Notes under the pieces: generated by a model
What the model was told of the DNA's origin: nothing
The model's input: the letters and a program-made list of their open reading frames with translations, nothing else
Database searches by the model: none
Shown here: one piece after another, positions 1 through 7,269 of the stretch
How positions within the stretch are numbered: the first letter of the stretch is position 1
Layout: the number at the start of each line of letters is the position of its first letter
Program-made: the position numbers and the translations under genes
Origin: an uncultured Lachnospiraceae bacterium
GTDB taxonomy: Bacteria; Bacillota; Clostridia; Lachnospirales; Lachnospiraceae
Direction: 5' to 3'
Length of the DNA stretch: 26,659 nucleotides
Assembly: GCA_910588125.1 (NCBI GenBank)
Contig: CAJUPI010000042.1
Span: 1-26,659 of the forward strand

Positions 1-117
1 ATCAGAGATTTTAGGAATTCTTGATCCCGAAACCGGAAAAAGCAGCAGACCATTTCCCGCCGCTTCCCGCTCCTTTTTCCATGGCGTACCTTCTGAGCAA
101 ATTAACTAAACTTTCAT
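1..117. repeat. Right half of palindromic element A (copy A0), cut by window edge
   Basis: The right arm of the A-family palindrome described at 1872-2180 is seen here: the segment with GATCCCGAAACCGG, then the outer stem arm ending CTCCTTTTTCCATGG, then the sub-terminal stretch ACCTTCTGAGCAAATTAACTAAA. The left arm lies outside the window. The last bases of the terminal inverted repeat are degenerate compared with copy A2 (about 107-117), so the right boundary is approximate and no target duplication can be tested. It lies directly downstream of the TetR gene, where its folded transcript could also act as a terminator (inference). Confidence 0.8.
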
Positions 118-147
118 GCAGCCTTTGACGTTGTACCAGCCGCTTTA

Positions 148-732
148 TCATGGCAGAAAGCTGCTGAGAAACGAAGGCAGCACTGTGCCGCTGTACTGCC
201 GCAGCGAGTATTCTCCACCGCACAGACACCAGTCATACATCAGCGCCCGCTCGCTCATGGCATAGATTTTTACCATCTCGCTGATGCTGGCCCGGCCGCT
301 CAGCTCTCCTGCCTCGACGCCCTCGCTGATAATCTTTCGCAGCAATTTATAATAAGTGCGGTTTCTGTCCAGCAAATGCTTCTCCCCATTGGTCACCAGC
401 TGCGTGGACAAAAGCCTGGCCAACAGCTCGACTGACACCCGGTTTTCAATCATGGCAAACAGCTCACCATTCAAAAACAACAGCTTTTCCATCGCTCCCA
501 TTCCTGGATCGAGGCACAAGGACAGCTCCTGGTATTTTTCATCAAACAGAGAGCTTAGCGTGCCAAGAAGCGCATCTTTCCCGTCAAAATAATGATAAAA
601 AGAGCCTTTGGAAGTATGAGATACTTCAATGATCTCTTCCACCGTGGTATTTTCATATCCCTGCTCATAAAACAATCCCCACGCCGCATTTACAATCCTG
701 CTTCGGGTGTTGCGGGCATTTTTCTTTGCCAT
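148..732 (-). CDS. TetR/AcrR-family transcriptional regulator
   Basis: A 194-aa one-component repressor. The N-terminal TetR helix-turn-helix is clear: IVNAAWGLFYEQGYENTT, then VEEIIEVSHTSKGSFYHYF at about residues 31-49 with the family hallmark KGSFYHYF. The rest is a helical ligand/dimer domain whose ligand cannot be read from sequence. The start is the ATG at 732, because AGAGGGGG lies just upstream of it; the in-frame ATG at 762 has GGTGG touching the codon and no spacing. It lies 37 bases downstream of the carboxypeptidase gene on the same strand, so the two are probably cotranscribed. It may control that operon or an unlinked efflux system (inference). Confidence 0.88.
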   Translation of the reverse strand: MAKKNARNTRSRIVNAAWGLFYEQGYENTTVEEIIEVSHTSKGSFYHYFDGKDALLGTLSSLFDEKYQELSLCLDPGMGAMEKLLFLNGELFAMIENRVSVELLARLLSTQLVTNGEKHLLDRNRTYYKLLRKIISEGVEAGELSGRASISEMVKIYAMSERALMYDWCLCGGEYSLRQYSGTVLPSFLSSFLP

Positions 733-769
733 ATTCCGGGCCCCCTCTGTTATCTTTTTCATCCACCGG

Positions 770-1831
770 TTACCGGGCCATCAATGTCTCATAATTGGCA
801 AAACCATAATCCAGTAAAGCTTTGGTATCTGTATAATGGCTCTGCTTTGATTTCATAATCACCACAATCAATTGTACCCCGTTTTTCTCCACTCCTGTCA
901 CCAGCGTGTTGCCCGCCAATGAAGTATATCCTGTCTTTCCGCCCACAATCCCTTCATAGTAACGGGAATCAGAAGGATACATCATTTTATGCCCCATCGT
1001 GATCGTTCTGGCTGCTGATTTCTGCGTGGCCGGAAAATCATAGGCAAGCGTCATATCAATTCTTCGAAAGTGTTCCTGCTGTAAAGCCGCCCGCATAATC
1101 AGTGCCATATCATGAGGTGTCGTCTTATGGGCCGCATCATTCAGTCCATGAGGATTGACAAAATTAGTGTTGGTACATCCCAATTCTCTGGCCCTGCTGT
1201 TCATCAAATCGGCAAAACCGGACACGCTCCCGGCGACATGTTCCGCCAGGCCGTTGCCAATCTCATTGGCAGATTTCATCAAAAGGCCGTGAAGACACTG
1301 CTCTACGGTCAGACGATCTCCCGCCTGGATATCCAGAGACACTGCCCCTGCTTCCAGATTCTCCGTCGCGGATGCCGAGAATGTTACCCACTCATCCAGG
1401 CTGCAGCGTTCGATTACCAACAGCGCCGTCATCACTTTTGTAATACTTGCCGGATAAAACTGCTGATCGGCATTTTTGCCATACAATACCTTTCCGGTAC
1501 CGCCATCGATCAATACCGCCCCTTCCGCTGCAATCTGCGGTTCCTGCCAGGAATTCTGCGCCGAATCCGCCGGCTGCGCCGCCGGATTGCCGGCAGACGG
1601 CTGCTGCCCGGATGACGGCCCTCCAGACGTCTGCCCGCCCGCCACTGCCGGGCCTCCTGTCATGGAAACCCCAGGAACTCCTCCTTTCGGTCCCTGGGCG
1701 CCGTCCTCTCCGGCCGTTAGCGGATGAGGCGGCACCAGGATATCACCATAGGAAAGTATGGAAAATGCCGGCAGGCCGCATGCCAAGCAAATGCTGAGTC
1801 CGATTGCCAATAAATGATTCTGGTATCTCAT
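770..1831 (-). CDS. dacA-like: Serine-type D-alanyl-D-alanine carboxypeptidase (peptidase S11)
   Basis: A 353-aa penicillin-binding protein of the low-molecular-weight class that trims the terminal D-Ala of peptidoglycan stem peptides outside the membrane. All three active-site motifs are present: SITK at about residues 129-132 (nucleophile Ser129), SAN at 187-189 and KTG at 299-301. The N-terminus has a hydrophobic signal/anchor segment. Residues about 41-95 form a Gly/Pro/Gln/Ser-rich linker that begins with collagen-like Gly-X-Y triplets. The protein ends soon after the catalytic domain, with no PBP5 C-terminal domain and no amphipathic anchor. The ATG at 1831 is chosen because AGGAG lies 8 bases upstream; an in-frame GTG at 1849 has no such site. 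A palindromic element is inserted only 30 bases upstream of the start codon. The TetR gene follows. Confidence 0.92.
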   Translation of the reverse strand: MRYQNHLLAIGLSICLACGLPAFSILSYGDILVPPHPLTAGEDGAQGPKGGVPGVSMTGGPAVAGGQTSGGPSSGQQPSAGNPAAQPADSAQNSWQEPQIAAEGAVLIDGGTGKVLYGKNADQQFYPASITKVMTALLVIERCSLDEWVTFSASATENLEAGAVSLDIQAGDRLTVEQCLHGLLMKSANEIGNGLAEHVAGSVSGFADLMNSRARELGCTNTNFVNPHGLNDAAHKTTPHDMALIMRAALQQEHFRRIDMTLAYDFPATQKSAARTITMGHKMMYPSDSRYYEGIVGGKTGYTSLAGNTLVTGVEKNGVQLIVVIMKSKQSHYTDTKALLDYGFANYETLMAR

Positions 1832-1871
1832 GATTCTGTCTCCTGTCACTCTTCATTCTGTCCCTGATCAT

Positions 1872-2180
1872 CAATGTCATTAAGTTTAACGCTGAGAATA
1901 CTCAGCTATGGAAAAAGGAGCGGGAAGCGGCCGGAAATGGTCTGCTAATTTTGACTTTGCAGGGATTTAGAAGTCCTTAAATCCCTGAGTTTTGCCTTGA
2001 AACGAAAAGTCACTTTGTCTGAGCGAAGCGAGTTTGGGGATTTTCGTTTCGTTTTTCGCAAAAATCAGAGATTTTAGGAATTCTTGATCCCGAAACCGGA
2101 AAAACGGCAGACCATTTCCGGCCGCTTCCCGCTCCTTTTTCCATGGCGTACCTTCCGAGAAAATCAACTTAATGACATTA
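1872..2180. mobile_element. MITE-like palindromic element A (copy A1, 309 bp) with 10-bp target duplication
   Basis: The ends are inverted: AATGTCATTAAGTT at 1873-1886 and AACTTAATGACATT at 2166-2179. CCCTGATCAT occurs directly outside each end (1862-1871 and 2181-2190), a perfect 10-bp direct repeat. Inside, a perfect 38-bp outer stem joins 1908-1945 to 2107-2144. A small hairpin GCTGAG-AATA-CTCAGC lies at about 1890-1905. Each arm carries a secondary hairpin (for example AGGGATTTA...TTAAATCCCT at about 1961-1986). The centre is GAAACGAAAA...TTTTCGTTTC around GAGCGAAGCGAG. No transposase is encoded, so any movement would need an enzyme in trans. IS4-group transposases make 10-13 bp duplications and have YAATG-type ends; that link is from memory and unverified. 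Confidence 0.88.
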
Positions 2181-2272
2181 CCCTGATCATACCATATTTT
2201 TCCCGTAAGGAGTATAACGACTTTCTTACAGTTCCCGATTTTCTGTATAAATCCGCTCCTTCTCTCGTATAA

Positions 2273-3148
2273 ATGGTAGCAACAACAATGACTGCAGGTT
2301 ATCTTATGACTCATTTCAGCCGCAACTACCGCCTTTACTGCCGCCCGGCCGCTAAAATCGTTTTCCTTTTTCTTCTCTGTTTTGTCTTTGGACACTGGCT
2401 TGGCTATATCACCGATCCATCTCCCGCAGCTCTGCCCGCCTCTGCTGACGGCAACTGGGGCTTAAGCTTCCAGCAGGAGGGCCGTCCGCCGGTAGGCAAT
2501 GCCACTGCTGACTATCTGAAACAGTTCAATGCCCACTACACAGCTGACACACAAGAAAAAATTCTCTATCTGACCTTTGACGCCGGTTATGAGAACGGAA
2601 ATACTCCCGCCATCCTGGATGCACTGAAAAAGCATCATGCTCCGGCCACCTTTTTCCTGGTGGGCAATTATCTGACCACCAGCCCGGATCTGGTACGACG
2701 CATGGTAACGGAAGGCCATACAGTAGGAAACCATACATTCCATCACCCGGATATGTCCAAAATCTCCACCCCGGAAGCTTTCTCCCAGGAGCTCAAATCT
2801 CTGGAAGAACTCTATCAACAGGTCACCGGGCAAAATATGAAGCACTTTTACCGCCCTCCTCAGGGCAAGTACAGTGAATCCAACTTACAGATGGCCAAAG
2901 AACTGGGCTATCACACCTTCTTCTGGAGCCTGGCTTATGTAGACTGGTATGAAGACAAACAGCCCAGCCACGAAGAAGCCTTCCAAAAGCTGCTGGGCCG
3001 CATCCATCCCGGCGCTGTTGTGCTGCTGCACAGCACCTCCCGGACAAATGCTGAAATTCTCGATGAACTGCTCACCCGCTGGGAGGAAATGGGATATCAG
3101 TTTCATCCCCTGGAAGAGCTGGCCATTGACACAGGCAATCATGCCTGA
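2273..3148 (+). CDS. pdaA-like: PdaA-like polysaccharide deacetylase (NodB/CE4 fold)
   Basis: A 291-aa protein with one N-terminal membrane segment (about residues 28-46, KIVFLFLLCFVFGHWLGY) and an extracytoplasmic NodB-type deacetylase domain. The CE4 motifs appear in order: TFDAGYEN (101-108), NHTFHH with metal-ligand histidines (153-158), RPPQG (194-198), VDW (223-225) and LLH (251-253). The second Asp of the usual TFDD is replaced, as in PdaA (TFDNGYEN). The preceding NWGLSF and spacing also match PdaA, which de-N-acetylates muramic residues on the way to spore-cortex delta-lactam. A vegetative peptidoglycan deacetylase is the alternative. TAA precedes the ATG at 2273. The in-frame ATG at 2306, with GCAGG 7 bases upstream, could be the real start. 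TGTATAAAT at 2244-2252 is a weak possible -10. Confidence 0.9.
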   Translation: MVATTMTAGYLMTHFSRNYRLYCRPAAKIVFLFLLCFVFGHWLGYITDPSPAALPASADGNWGLSFQQEGRPPVGNATADYLKQFNAHYTADTQEKILYLTFDAGYENGNTPAILDALKKHHAPATFFLVGNYLTTSPDLVRRMVTEGHTVGNHTFHHPDMSKISTPEAFSQELKSLEELYQQVTGQNMKHFYRPPQGKYSESNLQMAKELGYHTFFWSLAYVDWYEDKQPSHEEAFQKLLGRIHPGAVVLLHSTSRTNAEILDELLTRWEEMGYQFHPLEELAIDTGNHA

Positions 3149-3161
3149 TGCCTTCTGCACC

Positions 3162-3340
3162 CAATGTCATGATGTTGGGGTCAAAAGGTCATGTGCTGGA
3201 AAATTGTATTAATTGTTTGCGAATTGTGTGATTTTTAATTGAACCTGAATATGCGTATAATATTGTAAATCAGATTCAATTTTAACTCAATTAACACAAT
3301 TTGAGCCTTCAATACCTTTTGACCCCAGCATCATGTCATT
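3162..3340. repeat. Palindrome B (copy 1), part of the composite element
   Basis: The left arm AATGTCATGATGTTGGGG-TCAAAAGGT (3163-3189) is the inverse of the right end, which reads ACCTTTTGACCCCAGCATCATGTCATT up to 3340 with one difference in the outer arm after the first few bases. The interior is AT-rich, with diverged arms containing AAATTGT(A/G)TTAATT and a central TATAATATT. Its right end overlaps the left end of the adjoining A palindrome by ATGTCATT. A second copy, in reverse orientation relative to its A partner, is at about 18435-18611. Confidence 0.8.
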
Positions 3341-3640
3341 AAGTTTAGCTCTGAGAATACTCAGCCATGGAAAAAGGAGCGGGAAGAGACGGGAAATCGT
3401 CTGCCGATTTTGACTTTGCAGGGATTTAGAATTCCTTAAATCCCTGAGTTTTGCCTTGAAACGAAAATGCACATTGTTTGAGCGAAGCGAGTTTGGGCAT
3501 TTTCGTTTCGCTTTTCGCAAAAATCAGAGATTTTAGGAATTCTTGATCCCGAAACCGGAAAAATCGGAAGACGATTTCCCGTCTCTTCCCGCTCCTTTTT
3601 CCATGGCATACCTTCTGGGCAAATTAACTAAATAACATTG
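3162..3640. mobile_element. Composite palindromic element B+A (479 bp) with 10-bp target duplication
   Basis: The unit begins CAATGTCATGATG (3162) and ends AATAACATTG (3640). CTTCTGCACC (3152-3161) lies outside the left end and CTCCTGCACC (3641-3650) outside the right end, 9 of 10 identical and at the same 1-base offset as in copies A1 and A3. The left third is palindrome B; the rest is an A-type palindrome whose 47-bp outer stem (3365-3411 with 3560-3606) has one mismatch. The duplication flanks the whole composite, not the A part alone, so B+A probably inserted as one unit. It fills the gap between pdaA and oppF, both of which end towards it. Confidence 0.85.
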
Positions 3641-3658
3641 CTCCTGCACCATCCCTTT

Positions 3659-4555
3659 TTACTCCAGGACGAAATGTCCCTCCTCATGCTCCGCCATCCG
3701 TTCTCCCAAAGGCATAGCCCGATCATATTCCACCAGCTTCCGGTTTCTTTCGCGGATTGGATCTGGGATATGGATGGCGGACAGCAACGCTTTTGTATAG
3801 GGGTGAAGAGGATTGCCAAACAACTTCTCTGCCGGTGCCACCTCTACCAGCCTTCCCTTAAGCATCACTCCCACCCGGTCACTAAAAGCACGCACTGCTG
3901 CCAAATCATGGGCAATCAAAACAAATGTGAACCGCTTCTCCCTTTGAAGCTGCTGAAACAAATAAAGCATCTGAGCCTGAGTCGAACAGTCCAAAGCCGC
4001 TGTCGGCTCATCGGCGATCACCAGTTTAGGTTCCAGCATCAGACTTCTGGCAATGGCAACCCGCTGCCGCTGCCCTCCGGAAAGCTCACCCGGATATTTC
4101 CGGCCCAGAAAAGGAGACAGCCCTACCTGTATCAGTGCTGCCTCCAGCTGCTCCCTGCTCCGCTGCTGTTCCCAGTTTCTTCTATGAATCCGCAGCGGCT
4201 CCCGGATAATCTGCTCCACTCTCATGCGCGGATTCAAAGCCGCCGCAGAATCCTGGAATATCATCTGAATTTCCCTTTGCCGCTTTTTCTGCTGTTTCCT
4301 GGCAATCCCCTTTCCCCATACCGGCATCTGCTCCCATAATATCTCGCCGGCGGTAGGACGGTAAATTCCGGCCAGGCAACGGGCCAATGTTGATTTTCCA
4401 CATCCGGACTCTCCCACCAGACCAAACACTTCTCCCCGGCTGACCGAAAAGGAGACATCATCCACCGCCTTCACGGTCCGGTGATTGGGGAGCTCAAAAT
4501 ACTGCTTTAGATGACATACCTCCAAAATAATTTCTTTTTCCATGCTCTCTGTCAT
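3659..4555 (-). CDS. oppF-like: Opp/Dpp/Nik-type ABC transporter ATP-binding protein (OppF-like)
   Basis: A 298-aa cytoplasmic ATPase of the peptide/nickel importer family. Walker A GESGCGKST is at 48-56, the signature LSGGQRQR at 158-165, Walker B VIADEP at 179-184 and the switch histidine in AHD at about 216. The oligopeptide-type C-terminus begins with NPLHPYTKALLSAIHIPDP. It would pair with the upstream ATPase as a heterodimer and couple to the two OppB/OppC-like permeases. The start at 4555 is preceded by AAGGAAAGG; the ATG at 4543 with GAGAG upstream is an alternative. The gene overlaps the 3' end of the upstream ATPase by about 60 bases, which suggests translational coupling. The stop codon lies 9 bases from the duplication flanking the composite repeat. 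Confidence 0.93.
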   Translation of the reverse strand: MTESMEKEIILEVCHLKQYFELPNHRTVKAVDDVSFSVSRGEVFGLVGESGCGKSTLARCLAGIYRPTAGEILWEQMPVWGKGIARKQQKKRQREIQMIFQDSAAALNPRMRVEQIIREPLRIHRRNWEQQRSREQLEAALIQVGLSPFLGRKYPGELSGGQRQRVAIARSLMLEPKLVIADEPTAALDCSTQAQMLYLFQQLQREKRFTFVLIAHDLAAVRAFSDRVGVMLKGRLVEVAPAEKLFGNPLHPYTKALLSAIHIPDPIRERNRKLVEYDRAMPLGERMAEHEEGHFVLE

Positions 4556-5441
4556 CCCTTTCCTTCAAATGCAAGTCTGCCTGGCCTCTCCTCACAGGCA
4601 TACCCCGGCCTTCTGAAATCGCAGCCATCGAGGACAACAATCTCGCGGTGTATGGGTGACGCGGAGTATAAAATACCTCTTTTGCCTTTCCGATTTCCAC
4701 GATTTCTCCTGCACACATAACAGCCACCCGATCCGCTATCCTTGCCGCCGCCCCCAGATCATGCGTGACAAAAATGATCGCAGTCCCCGTTTTCTTCCGG
4801 ATCTCTAAAAGCAGATCCAGGATCTTCGTCTCCACTGTCACATCCAGTGCCGTTGTCACCTCGTCCGCCAGAAGAAGCGGCGGTTCAGATGCCAGCGCCG
4901 CCGCCAGCACGCAGCGCTGGCGCATCCCGCCGGAAAGAAAATGCGGCTGCAAATCAAATTTTTCTCCTGCTTTTGGGATACCTGTCAGTTCCATCAGCTG
5001 TAATGCCTGATTTTTTGCCTGATTTTTGTTCATTTTCTGTTTTAATAACATTTCCATGATCTGTTTTCCTACTGGAATAGTAGGATTCAATGTTGTCAAC
5101 GGATCCTGAAATACCATAGACATGACTGCCCCGCGCAGCTTCCTCAGCTCTTTTTCGCTGCTATTAGTAATATCCCTGCCACACAACTGGATCTCCCCGC
5201 TTTTGACTCGTGAATATGCCGGGAGCAAATGCATCACTGACTGGCACAAAACCGTTTTTCCACAGCCGGATTCTCCTACAATACAGACAATCTCTCCCCG
5301 CTCTACAGACAAATCCACTCCCCGGACTGCCTCTACTTCCCCCTGCGGAGTATCAAAGCTGACCGCCAGATTTTTTAATTCCAGTATCTTCTCCCTGCCT
5401 TCCGTCTGCACTCCTTCTCTCTTATCCGGACAGAACCCCAT
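4494..5441 (-). CDS. oppD-like: Opp/Dpp/Nik-type ABC transporter ATP-binding protein (OppD-like)
   Basis: A 315-aa ATPase and the first of the transporter's two nucleotide-binding subunits. The motifs are Walker A GESGCGKT (about 58-65), signature LSGGMRQR, Walker B LLLADEV and the switch histidine in THD. The Walker B proline of the usual DEP is Val here (DEVTTALD), a common OppD variant. HPYTARLLSSM marks the oligopeptide C-terminal region, which is shorter than in many OppD proteins. The ATG at 5441 abuts the TAA of the upstream binding-protein gene (TAAATG), with GGAGG about 12 bases upstream inside that gene. This is a tight operon: binding protein, OppD-like, OppF-like. No permease gene lies within it; candidates are at 23074-24894. 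Confidence 0.93.
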   Translation of the reverse strand: MGFCPDKREGVQTEGREKILELKNLAVSFDTPQGEVEAVRGVDLSVERGEIVCIVGESGCGKTVLCQSVMHLLPAYSRVKSGEIQLCGRDITNSSEKELRKLRGAVMSMVFQDPLTTLNPTIPVGKQIMEMLLKQKMNKNQAKNQALQLMELTGIPKAGEKFDLQPHFLSGGMRQRCVLAAALASEPPLLLADEVTTALDVTVETKILDLLLEIRKKTGTAIIFVTHDLGAAARIADRVAVMCAGEIVEIGKAKEVFYTPRHPYTARLLSSMAAISEGRGMPVRRGQADLHLKERDDREHGKRNYFGGMSSKAVF

Positions 5442-7049
5442 TTATCTTGTAATCCTCCAATCTTCAATATTCCACATCACCCCTACGGCATGATGGCCCA
5501 AAACCCTAACTGTATCCAAACCATCAACTGCACTGCTGCCCACATAATTTCCTTTCAGATAAGCCACCAGCAACACTCCCGGATTTTGGCTGAAAACTTC
5601 TTCAAATTCCCCGTAAAGCTCCCGCCGTCTCTTTTCATCCTCTGTATGGCGCCCTTCCTCCAACAGGCGATCCACCCGCTCATTCGAATAGCTCATTGTA
5701 TTGTCACTGGCACCGGTAACAAATTGCTTATAAGCCATATCCGGATCAAAAGGCGTGGCAAAACCCGCCAAAAAGCCGTCATATCCTGCCGACCAGTCAA
5801 ACCGGGTCACCAGCACAACCTCCATTTCCACCCCTGCCTGCTTAAGCATCGCTGACATAATATTGGCGATATCTACACGTTCCTCCTCGTAATCACGAGT
5901 CTGAATAGTAAAATGAAACCGCTCCCCATTCCGTTCATAGATCCCGTCCGTGCCCTTCTTCCAGCCCAGTTTTTCCATTTCCTCATCAAATTTTACCAGA
6001 TTATAGGAATAGATATTCGCCGCCGGATTACTGCCCAGAGGGTTTTTTTGAATCGGGCTGTAGGCGGCCTCCCCCTGGCCGTTCAACACGCTGGCCACAA
6101 TGCTGTCCTTATCCAGGGCATAATTTAACACGCCAATCGAATCGCTGTTGCGGCTCCAGAAATCCGATTTCATATCCATAGATGCACCGCGGTAATCCGC
6201 CGTGGAAAAATCCCAGGTGCGGTAATTTTCACGATCCCGGAAGTTGTTTGCATAACCGGCATTCAGCCAGGCCAGATCCGCCTCGCCAGACTCCAACATC
6301 GTCGCCTTCGTGCTCTCCACTGCCACCGTTTTATAAATCAGCCGTTCAATATTTGGCACCTTACCATAATAGTACTCATTGCGGACCAGAAGTATCATCC
6401 CGCCGGCCATATCCCATTCCTGAAATTTGTACCGCCCGGTGCCTACCGGAGCCTGGTTAAAAGCAGTGGTGTTCATGTCCTCTCCCTTTAACAAATGCTC
6501 TGGCAGTATCCCCATGGTAAAATATCCCAAAATCGCCGCATTATAATGATCCAGCTGGATTTCTACCGTATTGTCGTCGATTGCCTCTACCCGGACAATA
6601 TCCTCGTAATCGCTGGTCAGGCTGCTGGACAAGGTGTCATCTTCAATCAGTGCCCGGTAGGTAAATACCACGTCCTCTGCATCAAACATTTCACCATCAT
6701 GCCATTTTACTCCCTTCCGCAGATGAAAAGTATAAGTAAAATTTTCCGCATCATATTCATAGCTCTCCGCCAGATCCGCTACCGGCCGTCCATTGCCGTC
6801 ATATTTCATCAGCCCTGAAAAAATAATATCCGTCAGCTCGTCATGATATGTCAGCACCGGATTGATTGTGCTCTCATTCTCCCCCGCATAGACCAGCGTA
6901 TTGCTCCCGTCGGCCTTTTCTTTGGCCGGCTCTTTATTCTCTGTAATAATCCCTTCCGCCGGGAAATTATTTTGTCCGCAGCCACTCAAGAGCACCCCGA
7001 AAATAAAAAGTATCATCCCTGCTCTTGCCTTCGTTTTTAGCCTCTTCAT
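5442..7049 (-). CDS. Family 5 solute-binding lipoprotein (peptide/nickel ABC transporter)
   Basis: A 535-aa surface lipoprotein. The signal peptide ends in the lipobox LSGC, with Cys24 as the lipidated residue. The mature part has the layout of family 5 binding proteins (OppA/DppA/NikA): the VFDxxD-like region (AEDVVFTYRAL), the VGTGRYKF turn at about 205-212 and the NEYYYG segment. Its ligand is probably a peptide or a metal chelate; sequence alone does not separate peptide from nickel. AGAGGAG lies just upstream of the ATG. It is the first gene of the unit that continues into both ATPases, and it is preceded by a strong promoter and a terminator-containing leader that could switch the operon. 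Confidence 0.9.
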   Translation of the reverse strand: MKRLKTKARAGMILFIFGVLLSGCGQNNFPAEGIITENKEPAKEKADGSNTLVYAGENESTINPVLTYHDELTDIIFSGLMKYDGNGRPVADLAESYEYDAENFTYTFHLRKGVKWHDGEMFDAEDVVFTYRALIEDDTLSSSLTSDYEDIVRVEAIDDNTVEIQLDHYNAAILGYFTMGILPEHLLKGEDMNTTAFNQAPVGTGRYKFQEWDMAGGMILLVRNEYYYGKVPNIERLIYKTVAVESTKATMLESGEADLAWLNAGYANNFRDRENYRTWDFSTADYRGASMDMKSDFWSRNSDSIGVLNYALDKDSIVASVLNGQGEAAYSPIQKNPLGSNPAANIYSYNLVKFDEEMEKLGWKKGTDGIYERNGERFHFTIQTRDYEEERVDIANIMSAMLKQAGVEMEVVLVTRFDWSAGYDGFLAGFATPFDPDMAYKQFVTGASDNTMSYSNERVDRLLEEGRHTEDEKRRRELYGEFEEVFSQNPGVLLVAYLKGNYVGSSAVDGLDTVRVLGHHAVGVMWNIEDWRITR

Positions 7050-7066
7050 ACTCTCCTCTCTTCCCT

Positions 7067-7112
7067 AAAAAATAAAAGCCATTCTACAGACATACTTGGC
7101 TGTAGAATGACT
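7067..7112 (-). terminator. Intrinsic terminator in the leader of the binding-protein/oppDF operon
   Basis: On the minus strand a 13-bp stem (5' arm 7100-7112, 3' arm 7077-7089) with a 10-nt loop containing CAAG is followed by a U-rich run (7067-7076). It lies upstream of the operon start codon, not after a gene, so it is a regulatory attenuator. Its 5' arm can instead pair with upstream sequence at 7105-7122 (see the leader entry). The same structure occurs at 24929-24968. Confidence 0.85.
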
Positions 7113-7195
7113 TCTGCCATTCATCCATTTATTCTTACTAATCGATATCCCAACAGCAATCTTCGGATTGCCGGCATCGTCTTCATAACAATGCT
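7105..7195 (-). promoter_or_regulatory. Candidate riboswitch/attenuator leader RNA, copy 1 (unknown class)
   Basis: The predicted transcript starts near 7194. Within a few bases comes a 25-nt box (7167-7191) beginning UUGUUAUGAAGACG and ending CCGGCAAU, 18 of 25 identical to the leader at 25005-25029. Next comes a 7-bp hairpin with an AGAA loop (7105-7122), whose 3' side is also the 5' arm of the terminator, so the two structures are mutually exclusive. This is the usual arrangement of a transcriptional riboswitch or protein-controlled antiterminator. It does not match any aptamer I can recall: it lacks the hallmarks of T-box, cobalamin, SAM, TPP, FMN, lysine, purine, ykkC, fluoride, ZTP and yybP-type leaders. 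The ligand is unknown. Confidence 0.6.
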
Positions 7196-7200
7196 TTTTC

Positions 7201-7229
7201 AGTCTATCACAAGAAAAATGTATTGTCAA
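7201..7229 (-). promoter_or_regulatory. Sigma-A-type promoter of the binding-protein/oppDF operon
   Basis: On the minus strand TTGACA (7224-7229), a 17-bp spacer and TAGACT (7201-7206) form a strong housekeeping promoter. It lies just after the lacI stop codon, giving a leader of about 145 nt before the start codon at 7049. Its strength suggests that control acts later, at the leader terminator. Confidence 0.8.
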
Positions 7230-7269
7230 TTGCTTTCTCTTTATGTGGCACAGTACGCGCTGGAAGAAA

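Noticed and set aside
1967..2395. 142-residue minus-strand frame covering element A1 and the pdaA 5' end
   Set aside because: It reads antisense through a repeat and into a well-supported gene, with no family resemblance.
5442..7049. Firm assignment of the split transporter to nickel
   Set aside because: Family 5 binders for peptides and nickel cannot be separated here, and the leader does not match the known nickel/cobalt riboswitch.
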